Below are positions 22,096 to 30,594 of a DNA stretch of 64,000 nucleotides, piece by piece (within the stretch, counting starts at the first letter, position 1; every line of letters starts with the position of its first letter). The notes beneath the pieces were generated by a model. That model was not told the DNA's origin, made no database searches, and was given only the letters and a program-made list of their open reading frames with translations. The stretch is from Quadrisphaera sp. INWT6 (GTDB lineage: Bacteria; Actinomycetota; Actinomycetes; Actinomycetales; Quadrisphaeraceae). The stretch spans positions 186,001-250,000 of the forward strand of contig NZ_VUOH01000001.1 of NCBI RefSeq assembly GCF_015390235.1, in the 5' to 3' direction. A program made the position numbers and the translations under genes.

Positions 22096-22226
22096 CCACC
22101 GCCACCCCTCCCGGACCGGAGGAGCAGCGGAGCCCGGCGCCTGTCGACGGGCCCTGGCGGATCGTGCGCCCGTGGTCCACCCTCGCCAGGTGGGGGTACA
22201 GGGCGCGGTGGCGGGTCGACGCGTGA
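22092..22226 (+). CDS. 44-aa ORF coupled to both neighbours
   Basis: ATG 22092 overlaps the ABC-F stop (ATGA), and its own stop at 22224-22226 overlaps the GTG of the next gene (GTGA). The product is Pro-rich at the start and then Trp/Arg-rich (PWRIVRPWSTLARWGYRARW), with five tryptophans in about 23 residues. That suggests an amphipathic membrane-surface peptide, or simply a translational bridge. No family recognised; the double overlap is the main evidence that it is translated. Confidence 0.5.
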
Positions 22227-23869
22227 CGCGGGGGGGCCGGCGACCGTCCGCGGCCGTGGCGGCCGGGGTCGTCGTCGCCGTGCTCGTGGCCGCTGTCGTC
22301 CTGCCTCTGACCGCCGGGTGGTCAGCTCCTTCGGGGCAGAAGCCGGTCGACCGCGTGCTGTTCACCGTGGGGCGCCTGCTGGCCGTCTCGCTCGCCGGCC
22401 TGCTGGTCGCCGGCGCGGTCGCGTGGGCGCAGCGCGTGCGCCGTGGAGAGCAGCACGCTCGCACCTGGCTGCTCGCCAGCGGGGGGCTGCTCGCGGTGAA
22501 CCTCGTGGTGCTCCTGAACACCTGGCCCGGGTACTGGCTCTGGGACGAGTACTTCGCCGTCGAGAACGTGCGCGACCGGATCTTCCCCTCGTGGCAGTCG
22601 TCGCTGACCCCGCTGCTGTTCAGCACGCTGACCGACCTCGTCCCGAGCGGCGCGGTCGTCGTCGTCTTCCAGGTGGTGCTCGCCAGCGTCGTCGGCGGCT
22701 CGCTGATGGCGTGGACCTGGGAGCTGTGCCGCCGGCGCTGGCCGGTGGTCGTCGTCACCCTGCTCCTGCTCAGCCCTCCCGTCCTCCTGAACAACCTGTA
22801 CCCGCTGCGCCTGACCACGTACTCCTACCTCGCCCTGGCCGTCCTGCTGCGCATGGTGGTCCAGCGGTTGCGCCCCGACGCGGTGCGCCACCCCCACGTC
22901 GAGCTCGCCCTGCTCCTGACGGGCGTGGCGGTGCTGGCGACCTGGCGGACCGAGGGCTTCCTCTGGCTCGCCGCGGTGCCGTACCTGGTCCTCCGGCTGG
23001 GCGCGCACCGGTCGCTCCGCGGCACGGGGCCGCGGCGGTGGCGGGCGGTGGCGGCGCTGGCCGCGGGCGCGACCGCGCTCGGCCTGGTCTTCTGGCTGGC
23101 CGACACCACCGAGGACCCGCAGTACCGCTACACCGCCTCCATCAACCCGCTGTCGGTGATGCTCCAGGAGCCGCTGCGCGGAGACGACCTGGCCGGGACG
23201 CTCGCGGACCTCGACAGCGCCGTCGACCTCGACGTCGTCCGCGCGAACCCCAACGCCACAGACGTCACCGCCTACTGGCTGGGAGCCGTCAGGCCGGACG
23301 CCGCAGCGGAGACCGGCCGCTACGAGGCGGCCTACGCGCGGCTGGTCCTGGACAACCCCGGGGCCTTCCTGCGAGCGCGGTGGCAGACCTTCGCCGCGAC
23401 GAACGCCCTCGACGGCCACCTGGCGCAGGTCTACGGAGCCTCCACCTACACCGACGTGCCGCGCCCCGACCACGTCGAGCGGGTGGCGACCTCGGAGGCG
23501 CAGGGCGACGTCCCCAGGCCGTGGGACCGGGACCTCCGCGCCTCGGTGGTCCGCGGCCTGCTGCTGGTGGACTCCGACGGACGCCCCGGTCCGCTGGCTC
23601 CGCTCGTGTGGACGGCGATCCCCGTGCTGCTGCTGCTCGCCGGGGGGCTGGTGGTGACCGTTCTGCGTCGCCGCTGGTGGTGGGCGAGCGTCTCCGGGCT
23701 GCTGCTGGCGCAGGCGCTGCTCGTCTTCGTCGCGGCACCGGCGAGCTACTTCATGTACTACCTGCCCACGTACGTTCTGGGGTGGACCCTGCTCGTCCTC
23801 GGCGCTGCCTTGGGAGCGCACCGTCCTCGGCCCGCCGCGAGCCGAACGGACGCCGCGTCGGCGTCCTAG
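22223..23869 (+). CDS. Polytopic membrane protein, possible GT-C-type glycosyltransferase
   Basis: A 548-aa protein from GTG 22223 with about 10-12 hydrophobic segments, starting with AAVAAGVVVAVLVAAVVLPL. The first large external loop contains TWPGYWLWDEYF, with an acidic pair in the place where GT-C enzymes carry catalytic Asp/Glu residues. A soluble segment of about 100 residues (YTASINPLSVM to VPRPDHVERV) precedes the last helices. This suggests a lipid-sugar-dependent transferase or another polysaccharide membrane protein, but no diagnostic motif is certain. Its stop is only six bases from that of the convergent gene at 23876. Confidence 0.75.
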   Translation: MTRGGRRPSAAVAAGVVVAVLVAAVVLPLTAGWSAPSGQKPVDRVLFTVGRLLAVSLAGLLVAGAVAWAQRVRRGEQHARTWLLASGGLLAVNLVVLLNTWPGYWLWDEYFAVENVRDRIFPSWQSSLTPLLFSTLTDLVPSGAVVVVFQVVLASVVGGSLMAWTWELCRRRWPVVVVTLLLLSPPVLLNNLYPLRLTTYSYLALAVLLRMVVQRLRPDAVRHPHVELALLLTGVAVLATWRTEGFLWLAAVPYLVLRLGAHRSLRGTGPRRWRAVAALAAGATALGLVFWLADTTEDPQYRYTASINPLSVMLQEPLRGDDLAGTLADLDSAVDLDVVRANPNATDVTAYWLGAVRPDAAAETGRYEAAYARLVLDNPGAFLRARWQTFAATNALDGHLAQVYGASTYTDVPRPDHVERVATSEAQGDVPRPWDRDLRASVVRGLLLVDSDGRPGPLAPLVWTAIPVLLLLAGGLVVTVLRRRWWWASVSGLLLAQALLVFVAAPASYFMYYLPTYVLGWTLLVLGAALGAHRPRPAASRTDAASAS

Positions 23870-23875
23870 CGGCCG

Positions 23876-24742
23876 TCAGAGGTCGAGGCCGCTCGGGCGG
23901 AATTTCTCCTCGAGGAAGCGCGACTGCGCCTGCTGGCGCGAGACGTCGGAGCGCAGCACGGCCTCCTGCAGCTGCTCGCAGCCGGTGAGGAGCAGGTCGA
24001 GCTGGACCCGCAGCTCCTCCAGCGGCGTGCGACCCGCGGAGTTGCGGTGGGTCCTCGCGTGCTCGGCGGGTAGCGCGAGGTAGGCGTCGACGCTGTCGGG
24101 CAGGTGGTCGCTGGCGATGGTCTCGACGTCGCGACGCACCAGGGGGTCGGCGCCGGGCTCGGCCACCTTGGCCAGCAGCGGGAAGAGGACGTCGGCCAGC
24201 TCGCCCACCAGCACCGCGTCGCGCCGCTCGAAGCGCTCAGAAGTCTCCACGCGCCGCAGGGTCCGCACCAGCGCCTTCTCGGCGGGGCTCGCCGGGGTCG
24301 CGGGAGGCGCGGGCGACGACGGCGCGGCGGCGGCGCTGCTCAGCGCCGCCGGGACCGCCCCTGCGGCACCGGCGGCTCCGCCGGTTCCCGCGCCCTCGGG
24401 GTTCCCGGGGCCCGCGTCGAGCTGCCGCGCGGCGATCTGCTGCGTGATCTGCCGTTTGCGCTCGCGCCGGAGCGCCTTGCGGTGCTTCTCGTACGCGCCG
24501 TTCGCCGCGATCCACCCGAACATCAGCACCAGCGCCAGCGCCGTCTGACCAGCGGGGAAGAGGGCGATCCACAGCCCCAGCCAGACGAACCGCCCGATGT
24601 TGACCACGACGTCGGGCACGAAGCCCACCCGGGGGAGCTCGAGGCCGAGCGGCGTCAGCGCGCGCTCGTCGAGGTCGTAGCGCTCGATGTCGCGCGCCTC
24701 GTCGCGAGCGGCGCTCTCGTCGTCCCTGTCGTCCTTGCTCAC
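23876..24742 (-). CDS. Membrane protein of the TelA operon, paralogue B
   Basis: A 288-aa protein from GTG 24742 (GAGGGG on the minus strand six bases before). A polar N-terminus (about 40 aa) precedes two close hydrophobic segments (IGRFVWLGLWIALF, TALALVLMFGWIAA), then a basic stretch (KHRKALRRERKRQ), an Ala/Pro linker and an alpha-helical C-terminal domain. That domain shares its pattern with the upstream gene: VETIASDHLP..VDAYLALP and a closing QSRFLEEKFRPSGLDL. It is last of five co-directional genes, nine bases after its paralogue. Known TelA proteins (YaaN) pair with the membrane protein XpaC; these may be distant functional equivalents. Confidence 0.75.
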   Translation of the reverse strand: MSKDDRDDESAARDEARDIERYDLDERALTPLGLELPRVGFVPDVVVNIGRFVWLGLWIALFPAGQTALALVLMFGWIAANGAYEKHRKALRRERKRQITQQIAARQLDAGPGNPEGAGTGGAAGAAGAVPAALSSAAAAPSSPAPPATPASPAEKALVRTLRRVETSERFERRDAVLVGELADVLFPLLAKVAEPGADPLVRRDVETIASDHLPDSVDAYLALPAEHARTHRNSAGRTPLEELRVQLDLLLTGCEQLQEAVLRSDVSRQQAQSRFLEEKFRPSGLDL

Positions 24743-24751
24743 GGCTGCCCC

Positions 24752-25735
24752 TCAAAGCTCCAGGTCTGACCGGCGGACCTTGTCGCCGAGGAAGGTGGCC
24801 TGCACGCGCAGCTGGCGGGCGTCGTGCTCGTGGACGCGCTCGGTCACCTCGGCCAGCAGCTCCACCAGGGAGCGCAGCTGGGCCAGCAGCGACTCGGCGG
24901 GGGAGGGGGCGTCGGCGGCGCCCGAGGGGGGCGGGTAGCCGGGCGGGAGCACGAGGTACTGGGCGAGGGCCGCGGGCAGGTGCTCGCCGACCACGGTCTC
25001 CACCTCGTACAGGTCGAGCGCGGGCAGGGGAGCGCCACGGCCCGCGCCGCGGGCGAGCAGCGGGAGCGCGGCGTCGTGCACCTGCCGGACCAGCGGCAGC
25101 GCGGCCGGCGGCAGGGCGGTGCCGGCGCGCACGGCGACCTCCAGCGCCGCAGCGGCCTCCTGCTGGCCCAGCGCGGCGCGCTCGGCGGGGTCGGTCGGCG
25201 CGCCGGGCCCGCTGAGCCGCCGGGCGCCGGCACCAGAGCCGTCCGCTCCGGCCGGACCGGCCAGCGGCGGGAGCCAGGGGGCCGACGGCGACGGCGCGCG
25301 CTCGGCCTGGAGGCGCAGCCACCGGGGGTTGGCGCTCAGGCCGTGGACCACCCCGGCGCCCCAGCCGCCGCCGGCGGCGAGCACGCCGAGCACCGTCCAC
25401 CACTCCCCGGACAGCAGCGCGGTCACCGCTCCGGCGGAGACCCCGAGGTGCAGCGCGGCGGCCCCCGCCCAGGCCGGCCGGCGGCCCTTCCAGGCGATGT
25501 ACCCGAAGCCGACCCACGGCAGGCCCGCCACGGGCAGGAGGAGCCACGCCGAGGTGCGGGCCCGCCACCCCTGGCGGCGGGCCGCCGTCGTCACGTGCCG
25601 GCCCACCTGCCGGGTGACGTCCTGCCCGACCCGGCGCGCCACGACCGCCGGCCGCTCGGCGGAGCGCTCGGTGGGCTGCTCGGCCGGGCCGGCGGGGCCG
25701 GCCGTGCGGTCAGGGCCGCCAGGGGGCGAGGTCAC
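24752..25735 (-). CDS. Membrane protein of the TelA operon, paralogue A
   Basis: A 327-aa protein from GTG 25735, overlapping the telA stop by four bases (GTGA). After about 55 polar residues come three hydrophobic segments (SAWLLLPVAGLPWVGFGYIA, AAALHLGVSAGAVTALL, VLGVLAAGGGWGAGVV), a Pro/Ala linker and a helical C-terminal domain homologous to that of the next gene: VETVVGEHLPAALAQYLVLP and the ending QATFLGDKVRRSDLEL. The two genes therefore arose by duplication. Function unknown; coupling to telA suggests a membrane partner in envelope-stress or toxic-compound tolerance. Confidence 0.75.
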   Translation of the reverse strand: MTSPPGGPDRTAGPAGPAEQPTERSAERPAVVARRVGQDVTRQVGRHVTTAARRQGWRARTSAWLLLPVAGLPWVGFGYIAWKGRRPAWAGAAALHLGVSAGAVTALLSGEWWTVLGVLAAGGGWGAGVVHGLSANPRWLRLQAERAPSPSAPWLPPLAGPAGADGSGAGARRLSGPGAPTDPAERAALGQQEAAAALEVAVRAGTALPPAALPLVRQVHDAALPLLARGAGRGAPLPALDLYEVETVVGEHLPAALAQYLVLPPGYPPPSGAADAPSPAESLLAQLRSLVELLAEVTERVHEHDARQLRVQATFLGDKVRRSDLEL

Positions 25736-27036
25736 GGCCGGCCTTCGACCCTCGGCGGCCCGCCGTGGTCGCCGCCCTCGCGCGCGTCGGCATCGCGCAC
25801 GCGAGCGATGTAGGAGCGGGAGCGCCGCATCTGGCCCTCGAGGGCGTCGACCGTGGTGGCGAGGTTGACCACCGCCTGCTGCTTGAAGGTGTCGATGGCG
25901 TCCATCGTGGCGAACACCTCGTCGAAGGCGCGCTGGAGCACCTCGACGTCGACCGTGGCGCTCGCCGCCTGCTCGTGCACCTGCGCCGTCTGCTGGCGCA
26001 GCAGCCGCGACGTCGACTCGATGGTGGAGCTGGTCGTGGCGTTGAGGGCGCTGACCTGGTCGAGCACGAGCTGCTGCTGCGACAGGGCCTGCGCCACGAC
26101 GACGGCGGTGCGCAGCGCCGAGACCGTCGTCGTCTGCGCCCGGTCCACGCCCTTGACCAGCTCGACGTTGTTGCGGCGCACCAGGTCGAGCGCGAGGTAG
26201 CCCTGAGCGCTGACGGTGAGCTGGGTCAGCAGGTCCTGGTGGCGCTGCCGGATGGGGAAGAGCGCGTCGGCGGTGAGGGCCTCCGCGGCGCGCGGGTCGG
26301 TGGCGCGCAGCTCGGCCACCTTCTCCTCCGTGGCGGTGTCGAGCGCGCGGGCCAGGGTGACGTACTCGGTGAGCTTGCCCATGGTCGCCCACAGGTCCTG
26401 CTTCTCCTGCTCGATGGCGGCGTTGTCGCGGCGCAGCGCGTCCTGGCCGCTGGCCAGCGCCCGGATGATCGCGTCGAGCTGGCTCTGGGCGTCCTGGTAC
26501 CGCTCGAAGTAGCCCGTCACCTGCCGCTGGGCGCGGGTGGGGATCAGGCCCAGCAGCTTCTTGGGCCCCTTGAGGTCGGCACGGCCCGGGTCGAGCTCGG
26601 TGACGGTGCGGCGCAGCTCGGCGAGGGTGCTCGCCACCTGCGTCTGGGCGTCGGCGGCGGGGCCCGACCCCGCCGACCGCGCGGCGCCCGCGGGGCTCGT
26701 GGAGGGGCGCTGCAGCATGCGGTTCGGCACCGCGGACGACGCGCGCACCTCGCGCTCGCCCATCCTGACGACGTCGTCGATGCGGCGCTGGAACTCCGGG
26801 CTGCGCGGGTCCTGCCCGGCGAGGTCGGCCACGAAGGCGCGGGCGCGCTCGGCCAGGGCTGCGCGGGTGGCCGGGTCGAGGGGGACCATCCCCTCCGCCT
26901 GCTCGTCGGGCACGGGGGCCACCGGGGGAGCGGGGGTGAGGTCGAGCCCCGGCGGCGGCGTCCGGTCGCCCGCACCGCTCACCGGCCCGCCCAGGTCCAG
27001 CAGGCCGTCCGAGGGCCCATCGGTCGGGTGGCTCAT
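25732..27036 (-). CDS. TelA-family toxic anion resistance protein
   Basis: A 434-aa soluble protein from ATG 27036 (GGAAGG upstream on the minus strand); the in-frame start at 27078 lacks a site. After a Pro-rich 70-residue start it is almost entirely alpha-helical coiled coil with TelA hallmarks: LDPGRADL, LLGLIPTRAQRQVTGYFERYQDAQSQLDAI, a Gln/Glu-rich IEQEKQDLWATMGKL, LDLVRRNNVELVKGV and ALEGQM near the end. The family was named for tellurite resistance and is linked to envelope stress and certain antimicrobials; its mechanism is not settled. Here it follows two regulators and precedes two paralogous membrane proteins. Confidence 0.9.
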   Translation of the reverse strand: MSHPTDGPSDGLLDLGGPVSGAGDRTPPPGLDLTPAPPVAPVPDEQAEGMVPLDPATRAALAERARAFVADLAGQDPRSPEFQRRIDDVVRMGEREVRASSAVPNRMLQRPSTSPAGAARSAGSGPAADAQTQVASTLAELRRTVTELDPGRADLKGPKKLLGLIPTRAQRQVTGYFERYQDAQSQLDAIIRALASGQDALRRDNAAIEQEKQDLWATMGKLTEYVTLARALDTATEEKVAELRATDPRAAEALTADALFPIRQRHQDLLTQLTVSAQGYLALDLVRRNNVELVKGVDRAQTTTVSALRTAVVVAQALSQQQLVLDQVSALNATTSSTIESTSRLLRQQTAQVHEQAASATVDVEVLQRAFDEVFATMDAIDTFKQQAVVNLATTVDALEGQMRRSRSYIARVRDADAREGGDHGGPPRVEGRP

Positions 27037-27135
27037 CCGCGGCGTCCTTCCAGGGGAGTCGTCGTGCTCCCCACCCATGATGGGCGATGAGCCTGGGCGC
27101 GTCCCCCCGGCCGTCCTCCGCGGCGCCGACCGGGC

Positions 27136-27669
27136 TCAGCCCTCGAAGGCGGCGAGCAGGCGCCGCAGCAGCGCCGCGAGCTGCTCGCCCTCGCCGGGGC
27201 CCAGCACCTCCAGCAGGCCGCGCTCGCGGGCGAGCAGGTCGGCCAGGGCCGCGTCGACCTTCTCGACGCCCCCGGCGGTCAGCCTGACGATCACCCCGCG
27301 GCGGTCGGCCGGGTCGGGCCGCCGCTCCACCAGGCCGCGCGCGGTGAGCCTGTCGAGGCGGGTGGTCATGGTGCCGCTGGTCACCAGCGTGGCGGCCGCC
27401 AGCGCCGACGGCGACAGCTCGTGCGGGGCCCCGGCGCGGCGCAGCGCCGCGAGCACGTCGAACTCCCACAGCACCAGCGCGGTGGCGGCGAAGGCGTCGG
27501 CGCGGGCCCGGTCGAGGTGGTGGGCCAGCCGCGAGACGCGCGAGAGCACCTGGAGCGGGGCCGCGTCGAGGCCGGGGCGCTCCCGCTCCCACGCCGCGAC
27601 GAGCCGGTCGACCTCGTCGGGCACGACCCCGCCCCCGTCGACTCCGCCGCCCACCTGCTCGCGCTCCAC
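27136..27669 (-). CDS. MarR-family transcriptional regulator
   Basis: A 177-aa winged-helix regulator from GTG 27669. Core features: FDVLAALRRAG, the recognition helix region LAAATLVTSGTMTTRLDRLTARGLVER, and the wing PDPADRRGVIVRLTAGG. Flanking helices would form the dimer interface. It begins six bases after the TetR gene stop and lies 99 bases before telA, so it probably forms part of the same transcript and may sense a small phenolic or toxic ligand. Confidence 0.9.
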   Translation of the reverse strand: MEREQVGGGVDGGGVVPDEVDRLVAAWERERPGLDAAPLQVLSRVSRLAHHLDRARADAFAATALVLWEFDVLAALRRAGAPHELSPSALAAATLVTSGTMTTRLDRLTARGLVERRPDPADRRGVIVRLTAGGVEKVDAALADLLARERGLLEVLGPGEGEQLAALLRRLLAAFEG

Positions 27670-27675
27670 GGCGGC

Positions 27676-28293
27676 TCAGCCGGCGTGCGGGGTGAGCCGC
27701 GGGTGCGGGTCCAGGCCGGAGAGCCCGTTCCACGCCAGGTTGACGATGTGCGCGGCCACCACGGCCTTGTCGGGCTGGCGCGAGCCGAGCCACCACTGCC
27801 CGGTCAGGGCGACCATGCCGACCAGCATCTGGGCGTACATCGGCGCCGCCCCGCCCTCCAGGCCGAGCCGCGTGAACTCGGCCTCCAGCATGTCCTCGAC
27901 CTGCGTGGCGACGTCTCCCAGCAGGCTCGCGAAGGTGCCCGTGGTCTGCGCGACGGGGGAGTCGCGCACCAGGATGCGGAAGCCGTCGGTGCTGGTCTCG
28001 ACGTACCCCAGCAGCGCCAGCGTGGTGCGCTCCAGGAGCACCTTGGGGTGAGCGCGGACCGTGAGCGCCGAGCTCAGCGCGCTCAGCAGGGCCCGCACCT
28101 CGCGGTCGACGATGACGGCGTAGAGCCCCTCCTTGCCGCCGAAGTGCTCGTAGACCACGGGCTTGGAGACGCGCGCGCGGGCGGCGACCTCCTCGACGCT
28201 CGTGCCGTCGAAGCCCTTCTCCGCGAACAGGACGCGCCCGACGTCGAGGAGCTGCTCGCGCCGCTCCGCGCCGGTCATGCGGGTGCGGCTCAC
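27676..28293 (-). CDS. TetR-family transcriptional regulator
   Basis: A 205-aa regulator from GTG 28293 (in-frame ATG 28278 also possible). The N-terminal helix-turn-helix is typical (RREQLLDVGRVLFAEKGFDGTSVEEVAARARVSKPVVYEHF, split around residues 11-52). The C-terminal ligand-binding half ends with an AHIVNLAWNGLSGL helix similar to actinobacterial TetR_C domains. First gene of the TetR-MarR-TelA-membrane protein operon and divergent from a small membrane protein at 28521, so it probably autoregulates from the 28294-28520 spacer. Confidence 0.9.
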   Translation of the reverse strand: MSRTRMTGAERREQLLDVGRVLFAEKGFDGTSVEEVAARARVSKPVVYEHFGGKEGLYAVIVDREVRALLSALSSALTVRAHPKVLLERTTLALLGYVETSTDGFRILVRDSPVAQTTGTFASLLGDVATQVEDMLEAEFTRLGLEGGAAPMYAQMLVGMVALTGQWWLGSRQPDKAVVAAHIVNLAWNGLSGLDPHPRLTPHAG

Positions 28294-28520
28294 CTCGCCA
28301 TCATGCCCTGCGGGGGCCGCCCGGCGGCCGCGCTCACCGGGGCCGGGGCTGCGCCGGACGGGTGGTGGCCCGCGCGTCCGGCGTCCCGGGGCTCAGGTCG
28401 GCGCACCGACCTGCCGATGGACGGGCGTCGGGGCGGCCTGCGCCGCGCCCGGCAGCGCAGGGCCCCGGGGTGCAGCCCCCCGGCGGCAGCAGACCAGCCG
28501 CAGACCAGCCGGAGGACGAC

Positions 28521-28775
28521 GTGCCGCTCACCCTCATCGCCCTGGGGGGCTGGCTGGTGGCCAGCCTCGCCGCCGCCGCCGTCCTCGGCCGCGCGATCTC
28601 CCGGGCCGACAGGATCAGCCAGCTGCACGAGCGCCGGGCGGCCGCCCGCGCGCAGGCGCGCGCCGCCGGGGACGACGCCGAGCCGGAGCGCCGCCTCGAC
28701 GGGCGCTCCGACCCCGCCCCGGTGCGCCTGGGACTCACGGTGACGCAGCGTGACGGCATGCCCCTGAACGGATGA
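28521..28775 (+). CDS. Small membrane protein
   Basis: An 84-aa protein from GTG 28521 with a strong GGAGG at 28511-28515. One N-terminal helix (LTLIALGGWLVASLAAAAVLG) is followed by a charged, coiled-coil-like segment (RADRISQLHERRAAARAQARA) and an acidic tail. No family recognised. It is divergent from the TetR gene and 153 bases before the sugar transferase. Confidence 0.6.
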   Translation: MPLTLIALGGWLVASLAAAAVLGRAISRADRISQLHERRAAARAQARAAGDDAEPERRLDGRSDPAPVRLGLTVTQRDGMPLNG

Positions 28776-28928
28776 CGCGGCGGGGTGAACGGCGGGTGGA
28801 TGCCTTCACCGGGCCGCCGCCCGTGCGTGATCTAGGACCAGCAGCTCGCTGACGGCCGTCCCCCCACCGTGGCGACCGCGCCGCGCGGCCCCCCTGCCGC
28901 CTCGGCACGACCTTCCTCGAGGAGCCCC

Positions 28929-30452
28929 ATGACCACCGCCGTCCCCGCGCCGCGCCCCGCGGCAGCGGCGGTCGTGCCGCTGCGCGCGGAGCCGCCGGGC
29001 CGCCTGCGCCGGGTGCCCCCGCCCCGCAGCCACTGGACCACCACCAACCTGCGCCGCGTCGTCGCGGGCGACGCCGTCGCGGTGGCGCTGTCCACGGTCG
29101 CGGCCTACCTGGTGCGCTTCGGCCGCGTGGAGACCGACCCCCTCAGCGACCTGCTGATGCTGGTCGGCCTGCCCGCCGTGTGGTTCGCCGCCCTCTTCGC
29201 CAACCGCGCCTACGAGAGCCGCTTCCTGGGCCTGGGGAGCGAGGAGTACGACCGGGTCGTGCGCGCCAGCGTCTTCACGCTGGCCGTCGTCGCCACCACC
29301 TCGTGGGCCTTCCAGCTCGACATCGCCCGCGGTTACGTGCTCTTCGCCGTGCCCGCCGGCACCGTGGCGCTGCTCGTCCTGCGCTACCTGGTGCGCCAGC
29401 GCCTGCACGCCGAGCGCGGTCAGGGCCTGCACATGCAGTCCGTCGTGGTCGCCGGCCACCACGAGGGCGTCGTCGCGATGGTGCGCCAGATGAGCAGCGC
29501 CAGCTACCACGGCATGCGCGTCGCCGGCGTCTGCCTGCCCGACGCGGCCAGCGTCCCGCCCCCCGTGCGCCGGGCCTCGCTCGAGGGCCTGGCGGCCCTC
29601 GGCGTCCCCGTCCTCGGAGACCTCGACGAGACCGCCGCCGTCGCGCTGCGCGAGGGCGTCGACGCCGTCGCCGTCCTGCCCACCCCCGAGGTCGACGGCG
29701 CCTTCCTGCGCCGCCTGGGCTGGGCGCTGGAGGAGACCCACGCGGCCCTCTACCTCGCCCCGGCCGTCACCGAGGTCGTCGGCCCGCGCGTCGCCATCCG
29801 GCCCGTCTGCGGCCTGCCGCTGCTGCACCTGGAGCGCCCCGAGCTCACCGGCGCCCGGCGCGTCGCCAAGGGCACCGTCGACAGGGCCGGCGCGGCGCTC
29901 GCCCTGCTGCTCCTCGCCCCGGTCCTGCTCGGGACCGCGCTCGCGGTGCGGCTGGACTCGCCCGGTCCCGTCCTGTTCCGCCAGGAGCGGGTGGGCCTGG
30001 AGGGCCGCAGCTTCACCATGCTGAAGTTCCGCAGCATGGTGGTCGACGCCGAGGCCCGCCTCCAGGCGCTCGCGGGCTCCAGCCAGGGCAACGCCGTCCT
30101 GTTCAAGATGAGGCACGACCCGCGCGTCACCCGCGTCGGCGCCGTGCTCCGCCGGCTCTCCCTCGACGAGCTGCCCCAGCTGCTCAACGTGCTGCGCGGT
30201 GACATGTCGCTGGTGGGCCCGCGCCCGCCGCTGGCGCGCGAGGTGGCCGTCTACGGCGACGACGCGCGCCGCAAGCTCATCGTCAAGCCCGGCCTGACGG
30301 GCCTGTGGCAGATCAACGGGCGCTCCGACCTCGACTGGGACGAGTCGCTGCGCCTGGACCTGCGGTACGTCGAGAACTGGTCGTTCGCGTACGACTTCAT
30401 GATCATGTGGAAGACGGTCGGGGCCGTCCTCCGGAGCCGCGGAGCGTACTGA
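28929..30452 (+). CDS. Exopolysaccharide priming sugar transferase (polyprenyl glycosylphosphotransferase)
   Basis: Transfers the first sugar-1-phosphate onto undecaprenyl phosphate at the inner membrane face. 507 aa from ATG 28929 (AGGAG at 28920-28924; GTG 28869 upstream lacks a site). Four N-terminal membrane helices, a CoA-binding-like/Rossmann domain (VVVAGHHEGV), a re-entrant hydrophobic segment (ALALLLLAPVLLGTALAV) and the C-terminal catalytic domain with LFRQERVGLEGRSFTMLKFRSM, DELPQLLNVLRGDMSLVGPRPPL and PGLTGLWQINGRSDL. Sugar (glucose, galactose or other) cannot be told. It starts the polysaccharide region. Confidence 0.93.
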   Translation: MTTAVPAPRPAAAAVVPLRAEPPGRLRRVPPPRSHWTTTNLRRVVAGDAVAVALSTVAAYLVRFGRVETDPLSDLLMLVGLPAVWFAALFANRAYESRFLGLGSEEYDRVVRASVFTLAVVATTSWAFQLDIARGYVLFAVPAGTVALLVLRYLVRQRLHAERGQGLHMQSVVVAGHHEGVVAMVRQMSSASYHGMRVAGVCLPDAASVPPPVRRASLEGLAALGVPVLGDLDETAAVALREGVDAVAVLPTPEVDGAFLRRLGWALEETHAALYLAPAVTEVVGPRVAIRPVCGLPLLHLERPELTGARRVAKGTVDRAGAALALLLLAPVLLGTALAVRLDSPGPVLFRQERVGLEGRSFTMLKFRSMVVDAEARLQALAGSSQGNAVLFKMRHDPRVTRVGAVLRRLSLDELPQLLNVLRGDMSLVGPRPPLAREVAVYGDDARRKLIVKPGLTGLWQINGRSDLDWDESLRLDLRYVENWSFAYDFMIMWKTVGAVLRSRGAY

Positions 30453-30477
30453 CCCGCCACGACCGGCCGCGCGGCTC

Positions 30478-30505
30478 CGGTCCTCACCCGACCGGGTGAG
30501 GACCG
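30478..30505. terminator. Hairpin terminator after the priming transferase
   Basis: A perfect 12-bp stem (30478-30489 with 30494-30505, core GGTCCTCACCC) around the tetraloop GACC, 26 bases past the stop. No T-run follows. Confidence 0.75.
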
Positions 30506-30594
30506 ACGGCCCGCACTCAGGTCGGTCAGCACCCGGACCGTTGTCTGACCAAGGACCGGGGGAGCAGCTGCCCGGTGGCACCCGAGGAGGACCA

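Noticed and set aside
24752-27796. A 1014-aa minus-strand frame across TelA and MarR
   Set aside because: Only its last 327 residues are natural protein text; the rest is Arg/Pro-rich shadow of the TelA and MarR genes.
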